DNA of 13,501 nucleotides, from assembly GCA_031430645.1 (NCBI GenBank), contig JANPBY010000017.1, forward strand, positions 1 to 13,501, given 5' to 3'. Below, piece by piece: positions 1 through 6,841 of the stretch. Position numbers and translations under genes: made by a program. The first letter of the stretch is position 1. The number at the start of each line of letters is the position of its first letter. The notes under the pieces are model-generated. The model was given only the letters and a program-made list of their open reading frames with translations. It was not told the DNA's origin and did no database searches. This stretch comes from JANPBY01 sp031430645. Lineage in GTDB: Bacteria > Actinomycetota > Actinomycetes > DATJPE01.

Positions 1-63
1 CCCCCCACCACCACCCCCCGGGGCACCACCCCGCCACAAACCCCTCCACCCCGCCTTTGTGTT

Positions 64-103
64 CGTTTTTTAACGCCACACGGGGCGTGCCGCTAAAAAA
101 ACG
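64..103. repeat. AT-rich inverted repeat upstream of pmt
   Basis: A T-tract arm (64-72, CGTTTTTTA) can pair with an A-tract arm (94-103, TAAAAAAACG). Inside it, ACGCC (73-77) pairs with GGCGT (84-88) around a 6-nt loop. On both strands the T tract precedes the stem and the A tract follows, so it does not have the U-tail of an intrinsic terminator. It is the only strongly AT-rich patch in the first 1.7 kb and lies about 50-90 nt before the mannosyltransferase start. It could be a promoter-proximal element or the spacer to a divergent upstream gene outside the window. Positions 1-63 are C-rich and I see no gene in them. Confidence 0.4.
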
Positions 104-143
104 ACACACTCAGCGGCGGTGCTCGGGAGGATTCGAGCGCACT

Positions 144-149
144 TACGAT
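144..149 (+). promoter_or_regulatory. Candidate -10 box for leaderless pmt
   Basis: TACGAT fits the actinobacterial TANNNT -10 pattern and is followed by 6 nt and then the GTG at 156, which would place the transcript start at or next to the start codon. No clear -35 is visible, and the GGGAGG at 125-130 is too far from GTG 156 to act as a normal ribosome binding site. Confidence 0.4.
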
Positions 150-155
150 GGGCGG

Positions 156-1742
156 GTGACGGCGCCCGTGCAGGAGTACGCCCCTCAGGTGCCGGAGCTC
201 AGCGAGGACGAGCGGTCCGACCTGCGGAGACGGCTGTGCCCTCCGATGCCCAAGGACGGCTGGTGGGGGTGGCTCGCACCCCTCGCGGTCACCGCGCTGG
301 CTTTGGTTCTACGACTGGCCGACCTCGGTCGTCCGCACGCGATCATCGTCGACGAGACCTACTACGTGAAGGACGCGCTCGGGCTGCTGCGGTTCGGCAG
401 CGAGCAGGCGACGGTCCCAGGCGCCGACGAAAAGATCCTGAGCGGAAACCTCGACATCTTCACCGGCGAACCCGGGTATGTCGTGCACCCGCCGTTCGGC
501 AAGTGGGTGATCGCCTCCGGTGAGTGGCTGGTCGGCGTGTCCCCGTGGGGTTGGCGGCTGCCGATGGCTCTGGTCGGAACGCTCAGCGTGCTCGTGCTCG
601 CCCGGGTGGTTCGCCGGATGACTCGCTCAACCCTGCTAGGCACGACGGCCGGACTGTTGCTCGCGTTGGACGGCCTGCACCTGGTCATGAGCCGTACGGC
701 CTATCTCGACATCGTCTTGATGATGTGCGTCCTTGCGGCCTTCGGCTGCCTGGTCGTTGACCGCGACCGGGTCCGCGCCCGAGCCCTGGCCTGGGCCGAG
801 GCACGCGGCGGTCTGCGCGACATCCCCTTCAGTGAGAGGGGGCCCTCCTTCGGCTTCCGCCCCTGGCGGCTCGCCGCCGGCGTCGCCCTGGGACTGGCCT
901 GCGGCACCAAGTGGAGCGGGGTCTTCTACCTGGCGGCCTTCGGGCTGCTCATGGTCTGGTGGGATCACCGAGCGCGGGCAGCGGTCGGTGTCCGCAACCC
1001 GTTGGTGGCCATGCTGGGCAAGGACGCCCTCCCGGGTTTCCTAGCCGTTGGGGTGACGGGGATTGTCGTGTACGTCACGACCTGGTCGGGCTGGCTGCAC
1101 ACCGACAAGGGCTACGGCCGGCAATGGGCGGAGACCAACGGGGACTCGTCCTTCGGCTTCGTGCCCGCCGCATTTCGCAGCCTGTGGCACTACCACGATC
1201 AGATGCTCGACACCTCGCGCGGGATCACCCAGGAACACAACTACGCGTCCAAGCCGTTGAGTTGGCTCATCCTCGGTCGGCCCGTCGCCTTCTTCTACGA
1301 GACAGAACCTGGCTGCGCGGGAAGTTCGTGCGTCCAAACCATCACCGCCCTCGGCAACCCGCTCATCTGGTGGGGTTCAGTCCTGGCGATCGGCTGGGCG
1401 ATCTGGCTGCTGCTCGCACGCAGCGACTGGCGCGCTGGTGCCGCGCTCGTCGGCGTCGCGGCCGGTTGGCTGCCGTGGTTCCTCTTCCCAGACCGGACGG
1501 TTTTCCAGCTCTACTCCGTGGTGTTCTTGCCCTTCCTCGTCATCGCCTTGGTGCTCTTGCTCGGGTCCACCCTCGGGCCTCCTGACGCATCCCCGCGCCG
1601 CCGAACCTGGGGCGCCGCCGCCGCCGGCGGCTACGTCGTGCTGGTGATCATCGTCGCCGGCATGTTCTGGCCGATCTGGACCGCTGAACCCATCACCCGC
1701 GATCACTGGCAGAACCTGATGTGGTTCCGTTCCTGGATCTAG
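156..1742 (+). CDS. pmt: Dolichyl-phosphate-mannose--protein O-mannosyltransferase (PMT family, GT39)
   Basis: Transfers mannose from polyprenyl-phosphate-mannose to Ser/Thr of proteins as they are exported across the membrane. The 528-aa product has a short cytosolic N-terminus, a first membrane helix at about residues 36-56, and then the acidic pair Asp66-Glu67 in HAIIVDETYYVKDA, matching the catalytic DE of the family's first extracellular loop. HPPFGKW follows in the same loop. About ten more hydrophobic segments follow, with the conserved SRGITQEHNYASKP stretch before the C-terminal helices. Length fits the mycobacterial enzyme (about 500-520 aa). The frame stays open upstream to TTG 57, but GTG 156 starts the protein at the usual place and has a -10 at leaderless distance. 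It is a stand-alone gene. In M. tuberculosis this gene (Rv1002c) lies divergent from the 16S methyltransferase gene rsmI, whose body would be just outside the left edge here. Confidence 0.9.
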   Translation: MTAPVQEYAPQVPELSEDERSDLRRRLCPPMPKDGWWGWLAPLAVTALALVLRLADLGRPHAIIVDETYYVKDALGLLRFGSEQATVPGADEKILSGNLDIFTGEPGYVVHPPFGKWVIASGEWLVGVSPWGWRLPMALVGTLSVLVLARVVRRMTRSTLLGTTAGLLLALDGLHLVMSRTAYLDIVLMMCVLAAFGCLVVDRDRVRARALAWAEARGGLRDIPFSERGPSFGFRPWRLAAGVALGLACGTKWSGVFYLAAFGLLMVWWDHRARAAVGVRNPLVAMLGKDALPGFLAVGVTGIVVYVTTWSGWLHTDKGYGRQWAETNGDSSFGFVPAAFRSLWHYHDQMLDTSRGITQEHNYASKPLSWLILGRPVAFFYETEPGCAGSSCVQTITALGNPLIWWGSVLAIGWAIWLLLARSDWRAGAALVGVAAGWLPWFLFPDRTVFQLYSVVFLPFLVIALVLLLGSTLGPPDASPRRRTWGAAAAGGYVVLVIIVAGMFWPIWTAEPITRDHWQNLMWFRSWI

Positions 1743-1764
1743 CACCCTCCGCAGGGGCATGCGC

Positions 1765-1795
1765 GAAGGGCGTCGACGAGACGTCGACGCCCTTC
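1765..1795. terminator. Bidirectional hairpin terminator between pmt and tRNA-Ala
   Basis: A perfect 14-bp stem (1765-1778 with 1782-1795) closes a 3-nt loop (AGA). It lies 23 nt after the pmt stop and 9 nt beyond the 3' end of the tRNA on the other strand, so it can serve both convergent units. The downstream T content is weak on both sides (TTC on the plus strand), as is common in high-GC actinomycetes. Confidence 0.75.
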
Positions 1796-1803
1796 TTCAC
1801 GGG

Positions 1804-1877
1804 TGGAGCTGAGGGGATTTGAACCCCTGACCCCCTCGATGCGAACGAGGTGCGCTACCGGCCTGCGCCACAGCCCC
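1804..1877 (-). tRNA. tRNA-Ala (anticodon CGC)
   Basis: The reverse complement folds into a complete 74-nt cloverleaf: a 7-bp acceptor stem starting GGGGCTG, a GCGC D stem, a CCTCG/CGAGG anticodon stem with loop TTCGCAT (anticodon CGC, reads GCG), and an AGGGG/CCCCT T stem with loop TTCAAAT. Position 3 is G and position 70 is T, giving the G3:U70 wobble pair that identifies alanine tRNAs. The discriminator base is A. The 3' CCA is not encoded (CCC follows the discriminator). A TANNNT-type -10 (TATCCT, 1890-1895) lies 12 nt upstream of the 5' end. Confidence 0.95.
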
Positions 1878-1889
1878 GCGTGCCGGTCG

Positions 1890-1895
1890 AGGATA
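1890..1895 (-). promoter_or_regulatory. Candidate -10 box for tRNA-Ala
   Basis: TATCCT on the minus strand, 12 nt before the mature tRNA 5' end, would give a leader of only a few nucleotides. No convincing -35 is seen at 16-18 bp, so this is a tentative call. Confidence 0.35.
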
Positions 1896-1912
1896 ACACC
1901 GGGGTCGCCCGC

Positions 1913-1933
1913 CCCCCGAAAACCGCTTGGGGG
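1913..1933 (-). terminator. Possible weak terminator after glpR-like gene
   Basis: Directly after the TGA stop at 1935, the minus strand reads CCCCC, an 11-nt loop, then GGGGG. The stem is only 5 bp and there is no U tract after it, so it may end transcription poorly and let the upstream operon read into tRNA-Ala. Confidence 0.25.
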
Positions 1934-1934
1934 A

Positions 1935-2870
1935 TCAGCCGTTGACCGCCCGGCGGCGTTGGATGACCAACTCGCCGGTGACGATCCCCTCGCCCTCAGA
2001 CGGCTCGTGGCGTACGGCCGACGGTGACGGCTCGGCACCCATAAATCCGCTGGCGTCCAAGGTTTCCGGATCCTCTCCACGAGCGATGGCCTCGGAAACG
2101 AGCCGCTCGGCCTCCTCGGGGTCGAGGTGACCCGAGGTCCATAGCCCTGGCTTCGTGAGGTCAATGACCCGCACCGAGCGCGGCGCCTTGGGCGCGGTGA
2201 CGTAGGTGGGCAACGGGACCGGGATCGGCTCCCAGGCTCGGTCGCCCTCGGAGTCGTAGGGGGCGCCGACGAGGGCCTCGTCCTCGCTGACGAGCTCGAC
2301 GCCCCCGGCGCGGTCCAGATCTGCGGCGACGATGAACTCAAGAGGCACTGTCTCGACCGGAACTGTGGGAACGATGCGCGCCCCGTGTGACGCCTGCCGG
2401 GCCGGCACAGCAGTGGCTCGACGGCGCCGACTATCGGCGGCGACCCGCTGGGCTTGCCGGCGGCGGTCAAGTGCGATCTGAGCGCGGGTCTCGCGCCGTA
2501 GGTGAGTGACGAAGGAAACCAGCAGGAGCACCATCGGTGCCGGAGCCCAGGCGGGGATGACCCCGAGCACGGCGAGACCGCCGAGCACCAACGTCACAGC
2601 CAGCAGGACCCCGAGCGTGCGGCGACGGCGGGCAGCCAAGACCGCGCGCCCCTCGGCTACCGCTCGGGTTGCCCCATCAGCGTGGATCGGCTCGGCACTG
2701 CGGGCGGGCATCAAGACCTCACGGCGGTCAACAGAGGACCTTCCGGACAGCGTGCGCATGGCGGAGGAGAACCGGTCGACCGAACGCGATTCGAGGGCCT
2801 CGTCGTGTCGTCGCAACCACATCGGCAGCAAGATGCCGATCCACAAGGCGATGATCACCGCATAGAGCAC
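1935..2870 (-). CDS. glpR: Three-TM divisome-associated membrane protein, GlpR/SepX type (Rv0996-like)
   Basis: A 311-aa protein with one N-terminal membrane helix (residues about 2-19), a basic cytosolic stretch (20-84), a helical pair (about 85-105 and 108-123) and a long charged cytosolic tail (124-311). The tail is mostly disordered in appearance, except for a proline- and hydrophobic-rich block at 213-247 that contains VRVIDLTKPGLWTSG. This layout and position, downstream of galU, a MoeA-like gene and rimJ, match the actinobacterial protein called SepX in Streptomyces and GlpR in Corynebacterium, the membrane receptor for the MoeA-like FtsZ partner Glp. The GTG start at 2870 has a GGGGG ribosome binding site 5 nt upstream. 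It is separated from rimJ by 111 nt, so it may have its own promoter. The family call rests on topology, context and my memory of the tail motif, not on an alignment. Confidence 0.65.
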   Translation of the reverse strand: MLYAVIIALWIGILLPMWLRRHDEALESRSVDRFSSAMRTLSGRSSVDRREVLMPARSAEPIHADGATRAVAEGRAVLAARRRRTLGVLLAVTLVLGGLAVLGVIPAWAPAPMVLLLVSFVTHLRRETRAQIALDRRRQAQRVAADSRRRRATAVPARQASHGARIVPTVPVETVPLEFIVAADLDRAGGVELVSEDEALVGAPYDSEGDRAWEPIPVPLPTYVTAPKAPRSVRVIDLTKPGLWTSGHLDPEEAERLVSEAIARGEDPETLDASGFMGAEPSPSAVRHEPSEGEGIVTGELVIQRRRAVNG

Positions 2871-2981
2871 ACGGACCCCCGAGAACGCTTAGTCCTGCTC
2901 AAGAACGGTCTGTGGCCCACGAGCAGTGACGCTACGGCTGCTCGAGCGCGCCAGCGCGGACCCCAGTCGGTGTGTCGGGAG

Positions 2982-3587
2982 TTAAGGGACGCGGGGACGG
3001 GAGGTGACCCACCGACGGAGCAGCCCATCAGGCACCTCCTCGGTGTGCAGGGCGTAAGTCCGATGGTCACGCCAGTGTCCGTCGATGTGGAGATAGCGCG
3101 GCCGAATTCCTTCGAGTCGGAAACCAAGCTTCTCCACGACGCGACACGATGCGACGTTCTCGGGACGGATGTTGATCTCGACCCGATGCAACCCGAGACC
3201 TTGCCAGCAGTGGTCTGATGCCAGGGCCACCGCGGTCGGGATGATGCCCTTGCCTGCGTGGTCGCGATCGACCCAATAGCCGATGTGGGCGGCGCGCAGG
3301 GATCCCCAGGAGATCCCGCCGACCGTGAGCTGTCCGACGAGGCGCCCGTGGTACTCCACGACCAGGGGCATAGCGCGTCCGGCCCGGCCCTCGGCCGACA
3401 GGTGCCGAACCATGGCGGAGAACGAAGGCAACGTGTCGCCAGGACCATCAGGGCTCGTTGCGTCCCACGGCTTGAGCCACGTGACGTTGCGCGCCCGGAC
3501 CTCACCCCACGCGGCCTTGTCCCGCAACCGAATCGGACGCAGGAGTACGTCCCCCTCGGCCAGGCGCACCGGCCAACCCCTGGTCAT
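2982..3587 (-). CDS. rimJ: GNAT N-acetyltransferase, RimJ/RimL type
   Basis: A 201-aa single-domain GNAT protein of the family that acetylates protein N-terminal residues; the actual substrate cannot be read from sequence. The N-terminal half carries the usual variable region (LLRPIRLRDKAAW near residues 15-27). The central strand has VVEYHGRLVGQLTV, followed by the acetyl-CoA pyrophosphate loop DHAGKGIIPTAV and the C-terminal RPENVASCRVVEKLGF motif typical of RimJ/RimL. The ATG at 3587 overlaps the moaB stop in ATGA, so it is translationally coupled. In M. tuberculosis the orthologous position is Rv0995. The downstream 111 nt (2871-2981) holds only a weak 7-bp hairpin (2920-2944) and no clear promoter. 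Confidence 0.85.
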   Translation of the reverse strand: MTRGWPVRLAEGDVLLRPIRLRDKAAWGEVRARNVTWLKPWDATSPDGPGDTLPSFSAMVRHLSAEGRAGRAMPLVVEYHGRLVGQLTVGGISWGSLRAAHIGYWVDRDHAGKGIIPTAVALASDHCWQGLGLHRVEINIRPENVASCRVVEKLGFRLEGIRPRYLHIDGHWRDHRTYALHTEEVPDGLLRRWVTSRPRVP

Positions 3588-4096
3588 GGTGCTCCCCCCG
3601 TTGAGTCTCCACCAGACCCCGACGCCGGATGGTCGACTCCGGCTACTTGCTCAAGCAGGTGAGGCACTAGGGGACCGAGCACGGTGAGTCCGTCGCGAGC
3701 AGCCCCCGTCGAGCCGGCGAGGTTGATGATCAGGGTTCTGCCGGCCAGTCCGACGATCCCGCGCGAGAACACGGCGGTCGGGACTCCGTGCGCCGCGCCG
3801 TAGGCACGCAGGGCTTCCGCAAGGCCCGGCGCTTCTCTGTCGATCACCCGTCGAGTCATCTCGGGCGTGTGGTCGGTGGGACTGAGTCCGGTGCCCCCAC
3901 TGGTGACCACCAGGTCGAAGTGACCGACCGCAGAGCGAAGCTCGGTCTCCACCGGCTCACCATCCACAACGACCACCGGTCCATCGACGTCAAGCCCCAG
4001 ATCGGTGAGCCCAGCGACGAGCAGCGGGCCACTCGTGTCTTGGTAGACACCCGTCGCGGCCCGGGTCGAGACGGTGATGACCAGCGCCCGGCTCAC
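3584..4096 (-). CDS. moaB: MoaB/MogA-family molybdopterin-binding protein (molybdopterin adenylyltransferase type)
   Basis: A 170-aa member of the MoCF-biosynthesis domain family, which activates molybdopterin by adenylation before metal insertion in MogA-type proteins. Visible motifs are the N-terminal ALVITVSTRAATGVYQDTSGP, TSGGTGLSPTDHTPE (residues 65-79, with the conserved Asp75) and GRTLIINLAGSTGAARDGL. The frame extends to TTG 4111, but GTG 4096 is preferred because it forms a GTGA overlap with the moaC stop and starts the protein exactly at the conserved strand. The last 20 residues are Gly/Ser/Asp-rich and look disordered. It follows moaC and precedes rimJ in the same tightly coupled operon. 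MoaB and MogA cannot be separated with certainty by eye. Confidence 0.85.
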   Translation of the reverse strand: MSRALVITVSTRAATGVYQDTSGPLLVAGLTDLGLDVDGPVVVVDGEPVETELRSAVGHFDLVVTSGGTGLSPTDHTPEMTRRVIDREAPGLAEALRAYGAAHGVPTAVFSRGIVGLAGRTLIINLAGSTGAARDGLTVLGPLVPHLLEQVAGVDHPASGSGGDSTGGAP

Positions 4097-4566
4097 GGCT
4101 CGCGCACCCAACGTCCCGTGGAGCCGCCGGTCTTCTCCTCGACCCGGACGTCAGTGATCACCGCGCCGGGATCGACCGACTTGACCATGTCTACGAGCGC
4201 CAGAGCTGCCACCGAGACACAAGTGAGCGCTTCCATCTCGACACCGGTGCGGTCGGCCGTGCGTACGGTCGCTGTGATGGCGACAGCGTGATCCTCGACG
4301 ACCAGGCCGACGTCTACCCCGTGGATTGCGATCGGGTGGCACAGCGGCACAAGGTCAGGCGTCCGCTTGGCCGCCTGGATCCCGGCGATCCGCGCCACCG
4401 CAAGGGCATCACCCTTGGGCACACCGCCCCCACGCAGCAGGGCCACCACCTCAGGAGACACCTGCACGCGACCGGAGGCCGTGGCCGTACGGACGGTCAC
4501 GTCTTTGCCGGACACATCGACCATCCGTGCCGCGCCGTCACCACCGAGGTGCGTGAAGCCGCTCAC
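4093..4566 (-). CDS. moaC: Cyclic pyranopterin monophosphate synthase MoaC
   Basis: Second step of molybdenum cofactor synthesis: converts the MoaA product 3',8-cyclo-GTP into cyclic pyranopterin monophosphate. The 157-aa length is normal. The catalytic set lines up with the known enzyme: Lys51 in PKGD, His77 in PLCHP, Glu110 and Glu112 in GVEMEALT, Asp126 and Lys129 in DMVKSVD, plus the EEKTGG turn near the C-terminus. GTG at 4566 overlaps the moeA stop (GTGA) and the gene's own stop overlaps the moaB start the same way. No moaA, moaD or moaE is present in the window, so the pathway must be completed elsewhere. There is no leader in which a Moco riboswitch could sit. Confidence 0.95.
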   Translation of the reverse strand: MSGFTHLGGDGAARMVDVSGKDVTVRTATASGRVQVSPEVVALLRGGGVPKGDALAVARIAGIQAAKRTPDLVPLCHPIAIHGVDVGLVVEDHAVAITATVRTADRTGVEMEALTCVSVAALALVDMVKSVDPGAVITDVRVEEKTGGSTGRWVREP

Positions 4567-5786
4567 GTGAGGCGACGCTCCAGCACCATGACCTTGACCG
4601 TGCCGCCTTCGGGCACCTCGGTGACATCTTCTGGAACAACGATCAACGAGTTGGCGTAGGCGAGGTCGCGGACCCGGTGGCTGCCCTGGCCGTCGAGCGG
4701 GGTCACGACATAGCGCCCGTCCTCCACGCCGAGGGCACCGCGGGCGAACTGGCGCTTGCCGGCCGGGGAGCTGAAACCCGTCAGTGACGCCGCGCGCACC
4801 TCGGGCCGGTAGATCGTCTTGGCGCCGAGGAGTTGGCGAATCACGGGCCGCACGAACACTTCGAAGGAGACGTAGGCGCTCACCGGGTTGCCCGGCAGGG
4901 TGAAGATCGGAGTGCGGTCCGGACCGATGACACCTCGGCCCTGCGGCATACCCGGCTGCATGGAGATGCGGTCGAACTCCACAGTGCCAAGGCGTGACAT
5001 GACCTCCTTGACGACGTCGTAGGCCCCGACGCTCACCCCTCCGGTGGTGACCACGAGGTCGGCGCGAATCAGCTGGTCCTCGATGGTGTCGAGGAGCTGC
5101 TTGGGCTCGTCGGGGACGATCCCGATCCGGAAAGCCACGGCACCCGCCTCTCGTGCAGCCGTGGTGATGAGGAAGGAGTTGGAGTCCCAGATCTGGCCTC
5201 CGGCGGCGGAGGAACCGGGCTCCACGAGTTCACTGCCCGTCGACAGGACGACGACGCGGGGCTTAGGGCGCGCGAGCACCCGGTCGCGGCCGATGGCAGC
5301 GAGCAAGCCGATCTGCCGCGGCCCAAGCCGAGTGCCCGTGGTGAGTACGACATCGCCGCGGAGTACGTCATCACCGCCCCGGCGCACGTGTCGCCCGGCC
5401 GGAACAGCACCATTGATCGAGACCTTGGCCACCCCGCCGTCGGTGAGCTCCACCTGGACCACGGCATCCGCGCCGGCCGGCAACGGGGCGCCGGTCATGA
5501 TCCTGACAGCCGTCCCGGGGGCGAGTCGCTGCATCGCCGAGGACCCAGCGGGGATGTCCCCGACGACCGGCAACAGCACCGGGTTGGTAGGCGAGGCCGA
5601 GGCGACGTCGACGGAATGCACGGCGTAGCCGTCCATCGAGGAGTTGTCGAAGACCGGCAGGTCGGTGCTGGCCACGATGTCCTCGGCCAGGACGCAGCCC
5701 TGAGCATCGAGAAGCTGCAGCTCGATCGGGCTGAGCACCTCGATCCCCCGAAGACAGGATGCGAGGTGTTCCTCGACACTCTTCAC
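4563..5786 (-). CDS. moeA: MoeA/Glp: molybdopterin molybdenumtransferase-like protein
   Basis: A 407-aa gephyrin E-domain family protein. MoeA inserts molybdate into adenylated molybdopterin. The corynebacterial member at this locus, Glp, instead (or also) binds FtsZ and the membrane receptor GlpR. Visible motifs: PVFDNSSMDGYAV (Asp52), MTGAPLPAGADAVV (from about residue 97), VVLSTGSELVEPG, VVTTGGVSVGAYDVV, and PGNPVSAYVSFEVFVRP in the third domain, then a normal C-terminal domain IV. All four MoeA domains appear present and full length. The GTG at 5786 overlaps the galU stop (GTGA), with GGGGGAG about 9 nt upstream. Neighbours argue both ways: moaC and moaB follow at once (cofactor role), while galU, rimJ and the GlpR-like gene are the division locus. 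A dual role is possible; sequence alone does not decide. Confidence 0.9.
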   Translation of the reverse strand: MKSVEEHLASCLRGIEVLSPIELQLLDAQGCVLAEDIVASTDLPVFDNSSMDGYAVHSVDVASASPTNPVLLPVVGDIPAGSSAMQRLAPGTAVRIMTGAPLPAGADAVVQVELTDGGVAKVSINGAVPAGRHVRRGGDDVLRGDVVLTTGTRLGPRQIGLLAAIGRDRVLARPKPRVVVLSTGSELVEPGSSAAGGQIWDSNSFLITTAAREAGAVAFRIGIVPDEPKQLLDTIEDQLIRADLVVTTGGVSVGAYDVVKEVMSRLGTVEFDRISMQPGMPQGRGVIGPDRTPIFTLPGNPVSAYVSFEVFVRPVIRQLLGAKTIYRPEVRAASLTGFSSPAGKRQFARGALGVEDGRYVVTPLDGQGSHRVRDLAYANSLIVVPEDVTEVPEGGTVKVMVLERRLT

Positions 5787-6739
5787 GCGGTTTTCTCCCC
5801 CTGGGCTCGCTGCTCTGCCTGCTCATCACCTTGGACGAAGCCACGCAACCAGTCACGCAACGCCGGTCCGAGGTCCTCACGTTCGCACGCCAGACGTACG
5901 ACGGCCTTGAGGTAGTCGAGTCGGTCACCCGTGTCGTACCGCCGACCGCCGAAGACGACCCCGTGGACCCCGCCCCCGGCGGCGCGCGGATCGAGAGCCA
6001 GCACGCGCAACGCGTCGGTCAGCTGGATCTCGCCGCCCTTGCCCGGCGGGGTCGAGCGCAGCACCGCAAAGATGCTGGGATCAAGCACATATCGACCGAT
6101 GACGGCGTAGGTGCTCGGCGCGTCGTCGGCAGTCGGCTTCTCCACCAGGTCGGTGACCCGCACGACGTCGGGATCGTCGGTGGGCTCGACGGCAGCGCAG
6201 CCGTAGAGATGGATCTGTTCGCGCGGAACCTGCATGAGGGCGAGGACCGAACCGCCCTTCGCCGAGCGCACGTCGATCATCTGAGGCAACAGCGGATCGC
6301 GTGGGTCGATGAGGTCGTCCCCGAGCAAGACGGCGAAGGGGTGATCGCCGACGTGCTGCTCCGCACAGGACACCGCATGCCCTAGACCGAGTGCCTCTCC
6401 CTGACGTACGTAGTGAACAGTTGCGAGGTCAGCGCTGGCCCGCACCTGAGCGAGTCGAGTCAGGTCGCCCTTGGCGGCAAGGGCTTGCTCGAGCTCGGGG
6501 TCGCGGTCGAAGTGATCCTCCAACGCGCGCTTGCTGCGGCCGGTCACCATCAGGACGTCGTCCAGACCAGCCGCGGCGGCCTCCTCCACGACGTACTGGA
6601 TCGCCGGCTTGTCGACGACCGGCAGCATCTCCTTGGGCGTCGACTTCGTGGCTGGGAGAAACCGGGTGCCGAGGCCGGCTGCGGGGATGACAGCCTTGGT
6701 GACCGGCCTGCCGTCGCCTGTCGAACCCGTCGTGGACAT
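5783..6739 (-). CDS. galU: UTP--glucose-1-phosphate uridylyltransferase
   Basis: Makes UDP-glucose from UTP and glucose-1-phosphate, feeding cell wall polysaccharide, glycolipid and trehalose synthesis. The 318-aa product has the nucleotide-binding start AVIPAAGLGTRFLPATKS (about residues 16-33) with KEMLPVVDKPAIQYVVEEA following, LLGDDLID for metal binding, and the C-terminal FGGRRYDTGDRLDYLKA. The frame is open upstream to 7138, but that extension would run antisense through the 5-formyl-THF cyclo-ligase gene, so the ATG at 6739 is chosen. It has no clear Shine-Dalgarno and lies 7 nt after a TAGGCT -10 box, so it may be leaderless. It is the first gene of the five-gene overlapping minus-strand operon. 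Confidence 0.95.
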   Translation of the reverse strand: MSTTGSTGDGRPVTKAVIPAAGLGTRFLPATKSTPKEMLPVVDKPAIQYVVEEAAAAGLDDVLMVTGRSKRALEDHFDRDPELEQALAAKGDLTRLAQVRASADLATVHYVRQGEALGLGHAVSCAEQHVGDHPFAVLLGDDLIDPRDPLLPQMIDVRSAKGGSVLALMQVPREQIHLYGCAAVEPTDDPDVVRVTDLVEKPTADDAPSTYAVIGRYVLDPSIFAVLRSTPPGKGGEIQLTDALRVLALDPRAAGGGVHGVVFGGRRYDTGDRLDYLKAVVRLACEREDLGPALRDWLRGFVQGDEQAEQRAQGEKTA

Positions 6740-6746
6740 GGCTGTG

Positions 6747-6752
6747 AGCCTA
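6747..6752 (-). promoter_or_regulatory. Candidate -10 box for the galU operon
   Basis: TAGGCT on the minus strand, then CACAGCC, then the galU ATG. The TANNNT box at 7 nt from the start codon and the lack of a ribosome binding site point to a leaderless mRNA. No strong -35 is visible. The 102-nt gap (6740-6841) also has to hold the divergent folate gene promoter, for which I see no clear -10. Confidence 0.45.
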
Positions 6753-6841
6753 ACGCCGAGGGTTCGCCCGACCTGCGGCGCAGAGCGAGGTGCCCCGTTC
6801 GGCCGAGTGCGGACGGTCCGATCGGGGGCACCATAGAGACT

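Noticed and set aside
1..56. Possible start of a divergent rsmI gene on the minus strand
   Set aside because: The family order predicts it, and a GGAGGGG with a GTG downstream exists, but the few possible codons show no recognisable RsmI start, so nothing can be called.
57..155. Upstream extension of pmt to TTG 57
   Set aside because: The added 33 residues run through an AT-rich hairpin and do not look like protein; GTG 156 gives the normal length.
636..968. Minus-strand frames inside pmt
   Set aside because: Low-complexity antisense shadows of a clearly coding membrane protein gene, with no motifs.
2920..2944. 7-bp hairpin between rimJ and the glpR-like gene
   Set aside because: Long 11-nt loop and no T tract; too weak to call a terminator or attenuator.
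4097..4111. TTG start for moaB at 4111
   Set aside because: GTG 4096 makes the same 4-base overlap as all other junctions in the operon and starts at the conserved first strand.
4540..4600. Moco riboswitch ahead of moaC or moeA
   Set aside because: Both genes overlap their upstream neighbour by 4 nt, so there is no leader.
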